A stretch of 23,448 nucleotides of DNA from NCBI GenBank assembly GCA_001574975.1, contig KQ965864.1, positions 54,754 to 78,201 on the forward strand, in the 5' to 3' direction. Each line of letters begins with the position of its first letter. The stretch's first letter is position 1. This DNA comes from Gonapodya prolifera JEL478 (Eukaryota > Monoblepharomycota > Monoblepharidomycetes > Monoblepharidales > Gonapodyaceae). The notes beneath the pieces were generated by a model that saw only the letters and a program-made list of their open reading frames with translations, was not told the DNA's origin and searched no databases. A program made the position numbers and the translations under genes. Below are positions 1-7,999 of this stretch, piece by piece.

Positions 1-578
1 GGCGAAGGATACCTGAACTTCATGGGCAACGAATTCGGCCACCCTGAATGGCTCGACTTCCCTCGTGCGGGCAACAACAACTCGTACTGGTACGCGCGGC
101 GACAGTACAACTTGCCAGACGACCCGCTTTTGCGCTACAAGTTCCTCAACGAGTTTGATCGAGCGATGCAGCATTTGGAGAAGAAGTATAATTGGCTCGA
201 TAGTCCCAACGTGAGTACTGGCGCGANGACGTCGTGTGTCAAGTGTGGTAGCCATCTCACACTTGTCACCATTCTTAGGGCTACGTCTCGTGGAAGCACA
301 ATGGGGACAAGATCGTTGCATTCGACCGCGGCGGTCTGGTGTTCGTGTTCAACTTCCACCCGACCAAATCCTTCACCGACTACCGCATCGGCACACCGTT
401 CAAGGGCGTCCACAGAGCCGTGCTCAGCTCGGACGACTCGAAGTTCGGCGGCCACAACAGGATCGATTATAGGGTCGAGCACAAGCCCATGAAAGAGAGC
501 TGGGGAGGTCGAGACTACTATGTTCAGCTTTACATTCCAAACAGGACCTGTACCGTGTACGCTCCAGACAGTTACTGA
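1..578 (+). CDS. 1,4-alpha-glucan (glycogen) branching enzyme, 3' end only
   Basis: This enzyme makes alpha-1,6 branch points in glycogen in the cytosol. The frame is open from base 1, so the gene starts outside the window. Exon 1-210 carries the conserved family block [15 protein letters not shown], followed by [20 protein letters not shown] phase-0 intron (211-278, GTGAGT...TTAG) contains the only undetermined base, n at 227. Exon 279-578 gives [19 protein letters not shown] and the FNFHP-x-KSFTDYR block, which are typical of the C-terminal all-beta domain of eukaryotic GH13 branching enzymes, and ends at TGA 576-578. The catalytic barrel lies upstream. The gene looks intact here. A separate N-terminal piece of the same family lies on the opposite strand at 8067-8321. 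Confidence 0.93.
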
Positions 579-769
579 ACGCCATATTCGGGACGAGGTC
601 GATGTTTTCTTTGGAGTCGCTGAGGTTGCTCATTGTCTTCTTTCTGCAGAATCAGAGTTTTTCGAAAATGTATTGCATGCTTTGTATCACAATCAAAAAT
701 TGACGTCAATGCATGGACTCTCTCGGAGGCGGATTATCTGCCAGGCCAGGGAGACTGTATATCGCGCAC

Positions 770-784
770 GATATATGTATATCC
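770..784 (+). promoter_or_regulatory. possible TATA-like element upstream of the LRR-SH3 gene
   Basis: The 258-base spacer between the branching enzyme stop (578) and the ATG at 837 holds one AT-rich TATATGTATA-like stretch about 55 bases before that ATG. This is only sequence resemblance; no transcription start is known. Confidence 0.25.
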
Positions 785-836
785 ACACAAACGAAGTGAT
801 CTTTTCTCCTTTTCCAAACCTTTCCGACTTCGTGCA

Positions 837-3800
837 ATGAACGTCAAGATCGCCCGTAGGGCCAGCCCCTCGTTCTTCGTCCTTCTGGTTGTGGTCGTCG
901 TCGGTCCAATACAAACAACTGCAGCCCCTTCCCCCGACTGCGCCTTCCTAGATGCCTTGGTTTTGCAGTCCAACACGAATGTCACCGCGATGAACTGGAC
1001 ATTGGGTGGCGAATGCTGCGGATGGACGACGAAAACCGCGCCGTATCCATTGGTCAACTGCACTGCGGACGGAAGGGTGCGAGGGATCGATTGGTCGGAC
1101 ACCAGCTACAGATTGAAGGGGCCGGTACCGTCGCTGAACGCACTCCAGGCACTGGAATACGTCGACTTTTCGGGTACGGATTTCAATGGTGGGTCGTCGC
1201 GATCGCGAGCTGTCTTAAGGCCAACGCCAAGGGGAGACCGAGGACTCATTCGCGGAGCAAACCCGAGGCTGAAGTGCCAAGCGCTAACCAAAGACTCCGC
1301 CGTTGGCGCATATTTCATGCGGAGCGTGTATTGCTTGAGGACTGGTGTGTGCCGCCCGGCGGAGGTGAATGATCCGTAGATCGGAATAAGCATGAAGTGC
1401 CGACCGGCGGCAACATATGTACCCCACGCGGAGTGATACTCATCGCTCCATCCATCACTCTCTCTCCACGTAATCTCACACTACGACATTTGTATCACGA
1501 AATGACGCATCAATGCACTTTGATCTTCCCCAACTCAGGTCCCCTGCCCGATTTCTCAAACCTCACGAATCTCACAACTGTCATTTTCGACAACTGCGAG
1601 TTCACGGGATCGTATCTGCAACCCTTTCTGAAGAACCTACCGAAGCTGACAGTACTCAGTCTCGTCAACAACAGTCTTTCGGGTCCACTGCCTACCGACT
1701 TGACTGGGGTGCCAAACTTGGAACAACTTGTACTGAAACTGAACAGTTTTTCAGGTACGCAACAACGTGCAGCAAAAAACGATTGAACCCAATCAATAGC
1801 ACACTCCCCTCGCTTTACTAGGTCCACTCCCGCAATACAACCATTCGAATCTTCGCAACATTAATATCCACCTAAACCTATACGTCAATGGGACTTTGCC
1901 ACGTTTTGATGGATTGCCCAACATGGAGGTGAGATAAAATCACATTGCTCAGTGCTTCCCTAGTCACCCACTCTGATGACACGTTTGCAGGAACTTCACC
2001 TTGGTGACAATAGTTTCACGGGGACAATTCCACCGCTTCAAGTCATGCCACATTTGACTTGGTTCCAGGTCTCGAGAAATCAACTCGAAGGTATGTTTGG
2101 CGAAGGAGAAACTGCAGAGCAGCGTTTTTTTCTTGCAGCGGTCCATGTACTGAACTACTTCTTTCTCCGCTAGGACCCATTCCAAACCTTGCCGGGCTAG
2201 TTAATCTGACACGCTTGAAGGTTACAGCCAAGTAAGAAACCCTCGGTCGCTCTGTGTTCGAGAGCACATAATTTAATGCGTTTCAAAACTCACATCCCAT
2301 TAGCGTAGACATGTCTGGCCCCCTACCTGATTTTGCAAAATTGAATATAACGAAGCTTACAGTGAGTGAGAAGTTCCTGGGAGGCACGAAGTTGTATATT
2401 TCGAACTCCTTATCTCAATGTCACATAAAGCGCTTGATTGCAACCAGAACAAAGCTCTCTGGACCGATTCCGGATATGTCCAAGGTAAGTGATTGTTCAT
2501 GTGTTCCCGAATTCTTTAACATATCACCGATTTACACAACCGGCATCATGAACCAGCTAAAAGCTCTCGTTGCAGTAGAGCTGAGTAACAACAACCTCTC
2601 TGGCCCTGTCGATGGCAAGATTCCATCCCAGGTCACTCGATGCTTCCTCACCCTGGGTGGAACGAACCCAGGCTTGACGCAATGCACGTACGACGTTCCT
2701 GTTCCTTGTCGAGCATCAGGCCAGAGCATCGCGAAGCAGCAGAACTGTCCAAACCCAAAGCCGAACACCAATGCTGCAGACTGGTGTGTTGAATAGTTTT
2801 CTGGACGGTAGTACCTGACGACTCTTCTCACCTCTGTGTCGCATCTGTCTCGCAGTCAAATTCTCGCAGACTTCTTGGATCATTCGAACATCCCCAATGG
2901 AATCTTCTGGCTTCGACCAGCTTGCTGCTCCCGTGATGATAGTGACACTCTTGTCGACTGCGACAATCTTGGACGTGTTACTGGATTGCGATTCTCACAG
3001 ATCGGATTGCAAGGCAACATTTCTGGGGATCTTTCAAAATTGTCAAAGTTGGAGAGTTTGGATCTGTCAAATAATGAGTGAGTCCCTCCTCTTCCGTAAA
3101 GTTGGAACACGATGCGATTGACAGATCCAATATATCGATCATCGTAATTTGTCTCACAGCTTGGGCGGGACCATCCCTGATCTGCGAAATCTGACCAACC
3201 TCAAATACGTAAATCTTGCAGGTATGCCATGTCGATGAATTGGTGATCATTAATGTGGTGGTCCTAAAACGATCACACCAATAGGGAATGATCAACTCGA
3301 CGGTTCTATCGACGGCGTCCTCCCCACGACAGTATTATCTTGCACCCTTGATGCTACCAATTTTGACTCCTGCGACCAGTCTTCAGTACCAAAGGCTTGC
3401 TTGTCCGGGACGACTTTTGAGCCGGGCCCCACGTGCCAGCCCTCGCGTGCAAATGTCGGAGCCGTCGCGGGATCGTTGGTCGCGGTTGTTGCGGTCGTTA
3501 GTGTCGTGGCGGGGTATCTGTACTTCAGGAACGAGCGGCGGCTCAAAACTAAGCGTGAGTTCTGTCTCACGAACTCTGCATCAAATCAACGTATGAATTT
3601 CCGCCGACACGTCTTCCAGTCCTGACTGCGGAAACACAAGTCCGGCAACTCAGCGACGTCATTGAGTCGATTCGTGAATCACACATGCGAGAATGGGAAG
3701 CGGGCAAGACGGCAAGGATGGCCAACGCTGCTGAGGGAAGGGACTCAACTGATTCAGTGAGTCGGGGTGCATGGGCGATTTTATCAGAGTTCCACGTGTG

Positions 3801-4576
3801 ACGATTACTTTCTGGCTGGGAATGTTGTAGTCCGGACATTGGTTCTTCTTGCGCGTTGCTGGATATTCCATTGAAGGATCTTTTTCTGCAAAGTACCAAG
3901 GAGCTCCGTTCTTGGTCACGAGACCGGTAAGCGTCATGCAGTCCAGCGCGTCATCTTGGGACACGTAATGATTGCTGTGCATCCCTACTCCAGTACACTG
4001 CTGAAAACAACGATGAAGTTGACCTAGTACCCGGTCAATTCTTCCAACTGGTCGAGGTTTTCCGTGACGGCTGGGGTGAGGAAAATTTCTTTTCTTCTTT
4101 CTTCGGGTGGTTCTGGAAGATTTAATCACGGTTGTTTCTAGGAGTGGGCACAAACCTCGACACCGAACATTACGGCGCGCTGCCACTGTGAGAATAATTT
4201 TATTGCGACAGTGGTTCACCTCATACCTTCAACATCGCCCTTGTTTTCATCCTTCGAACAGTGTCTGTCTGCGTTTGGAAGACACACTCCCCGACGTGCT
4301 CCGCGACCACCTCATGTACGCCGCCGCGAAAGTTGCTTCCGCCGCTGAGCAGCAGCATTCCGATCCAGATTCCATGGTCGTGAGCAACACGAGCAGCAAT
4401 AAGACTATGTTGGTGAGAGGGAATACGGCAATTGTGAGTACTGCGGTTTCATCTTGAAACGTTTTGGGAGATGCTTGAGGCTGAACAATCCGTCGTTGTC
4501 CCTACGCAACTTCATAAGACTGTTCCAGGTGACGACTCACTCGACACGACTGAAGAAGACCACTCACAAACAGTAG
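837..4576 (+). CDS. LRR ectodomain - transmembrane - SH3 receptor-like protein (768 aa, 17 exons)
   Basis: Exons: 837-1188, 1539-1754, 1822-1928, 1991-2090, 2174-2231, 2304-2361, 2431-2484, 2557-2783, 2856-3077, 3160-3221, 3285-3554, 3620-3756, 3831-3926, 3994-4075, 4142-4187, 4262-4433, 4529-4576; total 2307 nt with no frame break. The ATG at 837 precedes a signal peptide (hydrophobic FFVLLVVVVVG, then TTA-AP). Two Cys-rich caps (about residues 30-80 and 388-435) each precede plant-type LRRs of the form L-x-x-L-x-L-x-x-N-x-L-x-G-P-P; several LRRs fall on single exons. A Cys-containing stalk leads to one transmembrane helix (about 543-566, AVAGSLVAVVAVVSVVAG) followed by RNERR. The cytoplasmic part has an SH3-like domain (about 645-705): YTAENNDEVDLVPGQFF, then DGWGVG and YGALP. 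A cell-surface sensor or adhesion role is inferred. Intron 1 (350 nt) is unusually long. The last exon is the least certain: a shorter intron would give an acidic tail ending near 4613. Confidence 0.85.
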
Positions 4577-5253
4577 CAACCGACTCATGCCAGCACTTGG
4601 GAGGAGCGGCGTAGCATTAAAACTTTGTTGCATGGGTTTCCTTCTTCATCAATTATGCAGTCTCTTTGTACATACATACTTACGCGGTGAATCTTGGTTT
4701 GAAGGTCCCGACGCACCAGCCACACCTTCATCTGCTACCCACAGATGTTACGTGGAAGGGGAAAACGAAAAGGCATTTAACCCAACGCCAGAGATCGGCA
4801 ACTAGCCACTTGCATATCGCAAAACGTGACCTCCACACTCGCTTCACCTCACTCGTCCGTTCAGGCGGTCATCCTTGATGACTTGATCAACTTTCTCTCT
4901 GCCCTCTCAAGCGTTGGTTACGTAATCTCAACAATACTCGGAGGTTCCCATCTACTTTGAGCTGTAGCAACCAAACAGAACTCATAAAATGATTGACCAA
5001 TGCACAATAGCGGAGCTTGGATCTGCACTATTGCGGTCGCTGCCACACCATGCGGCCAACTTGCTCTTTGTCTGGATGTTGTACTCTGGAGCGACAAAGA
5101 TTTGAATGACATTACAATCGTCAATCATCCCCTGATACACAAGACGAGGGCAGAAACGTTTGTTTGTAATGGTGATAATACTGAATAAAATTGCAAATAC
5201 TGCTGATTATCGACGTGTAAAACTTAATCCTCAAAATCGCAATCAACATAATC
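4577..5253. other. intergenic, no gene seen
   Basis: Between the stop of the LRR-SH3 gene and the stop of the Cys-rich minus-strand gene, both strands have only short ORFs without family motifs or splice-consistent joins. The two flanking genes converge here, so this should be 3' sequence for both. An AATAAA at about 5184 on the + strand is a possible polyadenylation signal. Confidence 0.5.
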
Positions 5254-5963
5254 TCAGTCGAGACAAATACTTTTAGCACACTTGGGACACGTCTTCAGGC
5301 CGTCCATCTCATCTTCCTCGTATTCCTGTGGTAGACAATCTTTACATATTGCGAATCCGCAAAGGCGACAGTCGAACCAGTTCCGCAGGCATTCCTCAAC
5401 TGCGCATGCCCAGTTGTCGCAATAGTTGCAATTGATTGCACATTCTGTCCAGCAACCATCGGTCCCTTTCGCACATTAGTGCTCTCCACAACTGTGGCAT
5501 TGCTGGAAATTGTAAACACCACACTTGTAGCACTGGACTTCATCAACCCCCGACATCGCAGCGATACCTACGAAGGGATGCACAAGAATCGCAGAGCAGC
5601 TCAGATTTATCACAATACCAATAGTCACATGTCCACAAACTGCAATCCTCGGTCTCGCATAACTGACAGTTGGAATCGCCATCCTCTCCAGGCTCCAACA
5701 CAAGCTGCACTCCACACACAGTCCTAATATCCGATATTTCTTTCCGTACTGAATAATGTGGGGTAGAATAAGCGAGGCTGAAGTCCAATATGACTGCTGG
5801 CTCGATATTTTCATCGCCGTCGCTGGATGTTTTTCTGAATTGGCACTGCTTGTTGTGTCAATATCCGGAAACCAGGTCAGCAAGTCGTCCAAAAGGGCAT
5901 TTGGGCAGTCGCGGGCTATCATCGGACTGATGTTGTCGACAACTCTGTCGCGTTGCGAGAAAA
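5254..5963 (-). pseudogene. Cys-rich, zinc-binding-like protein with frameshifts and an in-frame stop
   Basis: Reading leftward, several frames carry protein-like sequence that must be joined. First comes a piece with ARDCPNALLDDLLTWFPDID (about 5963-5870). A second frame follows with CQLCETEDCSLWTCDYWYC and LLCDSCASLRRYRC. A third has QCYKCGVYNFQQCHSCGEH, then TAA (5478-5476), and in the same frame continues CAKGTDGCWTECAINCNYC ... CRLCGFAICKDC ... CPKCAKSICLD to TGA at 5256-5254. The dense CxxC pairs across all pieces imply one metal-binding protein. The change between the second and third pieces lies at a GGGGG run (about 5548-5553), where one base fewer would restore the frame. I could not find a plausible intron that removes the stop. 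It is either a recent pseudogene or affected by sequencing error. Family not recognised. Confidence 0.6.
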
Positions 5964-6014
5964 CTACGGGCTACGGGGTACAGGCCACGGGATTGTAGGA
6001 AGTCGACATCATTG

Positions 6015-6290
6015 GAAATGGTATTTTGAAGATACCGTCCTCAATGGCAGTGGTGGGCTTGTTGATGATACGGAAGACATCCATGCCAGTGAGGGTACCA
6101 GCGTCCTTTATTCTTTATTCGCCGCGAGTCGTTGAAGTAGGCTGGGGCGGTGATGACGGCATCCATGACTTTGTGGGCAATGTTGTCGTCCCGCAGTCTC
6201 CTTCATCTTAACAACAAGGGAAACAAGATTGCATTGAGGTGAAGGTCTTTTCCTCGCCCCTTCATTATTTCACGGGTGATGGACAGGACG
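6015..6290 (-). pseudogene. HSP70 fragment (decayed)
   Basis: Pieces of the HSP70 ATPase domain lie in family order on the minus strand but in different frames: GEEKTFT (about 6258), KMKETAG (about 6206-6187), DAVITAPAYFNDSRR (about 6165-6118), then KDAGTLTGMDVFRIINKPTTA and IEDGIFKI (about 6110-6027). They match the consensus blocks KMKE-A, HAVxTVPAYFND, KDAGxxxGLxVxRIINEPTAA and IEDGIFEV. The link between the -PTTA and IEDGIF blocks lacks the roughly 35 residues with the phosphate-2 loop. Single-base shifts occur around 6110 and 6185. It cannot make a working chaperone; it is a relic or a captured fragment. Confidence 0.75.
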
Positions 6291-6677
6291 CGAGCTGGTT
6301 GAGAAAAACAGCGAGTCGTGGATTTACTGCATTCGTCAACTTGGAAGAGAGTGACCCAGACGAATCCATTCCTCTCGCGAGAGCATGTGTCCGTTGCAAC
6401 AACATATAATTTTGTGTTGCCTTATGAATCGACTTGGTGCAGGTAGAGTTGTCACCTGATAGTTAGAATTTATATTTATATATATCCATTTCACATCTGG
6501 TAGTGGAAATCTCACTGAGTTCGCTAAGGAAAAGCGAGCGTACACTAATGAAGGGTAAAGGGAGAAGATTTGTTGAAGTGATGAGTTATAAAATTGACAG
6601 TGTTACAGTTTTTTTTTCTGTTGTTGTGGAAAGCCCTCGCACCATCCTTCTACGCATAAAACATCGATTTTGCGAAC
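6291..6677. other. intergenic, no gene seen
   Basis: A stretch downstream of the PIWI gene with AT-rich runs (around 6465-6485) and a T tract near 6609-6618. No ORF with recognisable motifs on either strand. It presumably includes the 3' untranslated region of the PIWI chimera. Confidence 0.45.
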
Positions 6678-7999
6678 TCAGCCGCCGTCACTTTCCCACC
6701 CATCGCCGGCACGAGATTCTTGTGCACCGCGATCTTTGAGCAACACACGCAGACGTGCGCGATCTAATGGAACAAACAATAGTGTAATTCTCGTCGCGAT
6801 GATCAAGACTTGAGCTACTTACAGATGAGAAGATGAGCGTAGTACGTCGGAGGAACAAGTGACACCGAGCGCGCGGCACGAGTGTATACGTAGCAGGGCC
6901 GGTAGGTGAACTGAGGCGGTGAATATAAAAGTAAATATGGTTAATCTGATGTCGGAATTAGAAGCGTCCCGCAGTGTGGTTTACAAACTTGATGCATCAC
7001 GTCTCCCGAGAGCCCATTCTCATCAAGAAGGACGTAGTAGTGAGCCGGGCTTCACATGTTCCATTTAGTTCACCATCAGCCCAACGGGAACCAGTTAAAC
7101 CTCACCAACTCGTTCCCAGGATGCCAGCGTGACTCATGAGGAAGTCTAAGTCGGACTCAAACGGGTGAGTAATCGTCGTGTCCACCACGGTTCCTGGCAT
7201 GGCGTTTCCAGACTTGTCCGCGTTGTTGGTGCCGGGCTTGTCCACGAAGATCTTGGTCTTGTGGCGTTTCGTCATCACCGTCTATCATGGGGGAAACGAA
7301 GAACGTCAATACAGGTCAATCGCATCACATCTCGAACATACAATGGTGATCTTGGGGTTGTATTTTTGCTCCAAGCTTTGACACACTCTCTTGACGGCCT
7401 TGATCTCTGAGGCGAAGACCCTTTGGAAATGGTCCTAGAAGGCGTGACAACAATCATGACTTGATTCGTGAGCGATCAATCGAGAGAACGTGGAGTGCGC
7501 ACCTTGGATACTTCATCGCGGTAGAACAGAATCCACTGAGGCTTTCGTGATTGGTTGGCGCGGTAATAAGCGATAAAGGTATCTTTCATCTGTGGGTGAG
7601 TGGCGGAGAGGTTTCGTTACTTCTTTCTGAAGACTGAGGAAAGAATCACAAACTCACAATGCCTTGCATGTCTTCGATTACTTCGGTTTTGTTGGACTGT
7701 GTTGGTTTAAAAGCGACCGTTAAAGTTTTATCCTCAAATGAAGGAATTAGGCGCCGTATCAACAAACCTGACGTTGGACGGTGGGGAAGTACTTGGTGGG
7801 TGGAGGGTCAATCGTTGATACATGGACAGAGATATCAATGAGTACTGGATTGCTTCACAACTATCAACAAAGCGAGGGGGCCCAAACAAGGTACTCACCG
7901 CGGCCGCAATACTTGGCATACCGTGAGACCTTGTGAAATGAGGGACGTCTGCCACACCAACGATAGTGTCAAGGCCCTTTACAAACTCAGCAGGTTGTT
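6678..7999 (-). other. PIWI (RNase H-fold) module of the chimera
   Basis: In Argonautes this domain cleaves or clamps the target RNA paired to a guide. Nine exons, all in frame, cover it from the first strand with the first catalytic Asp to the C-terminal YYAHL block and a 25-residue tail. Against the family consensus, GADVTH is replaced by GVADVPH (one extra residue, Thr to Pro), while the other conserved blocks are close to consensus. The short tenth to twelfth introns use GTGAGG, GTTTGT and GTAAGT donors. Confidence 0.88.

Noticed and set aside
6678-7999. PIWI segment as a dead pseudogene fragment
   Set aside because: Nine exons splice in frame, the conserved blocks and tetrad residues are present and a normal stop follows, unlike the HSP70 relic next to it.
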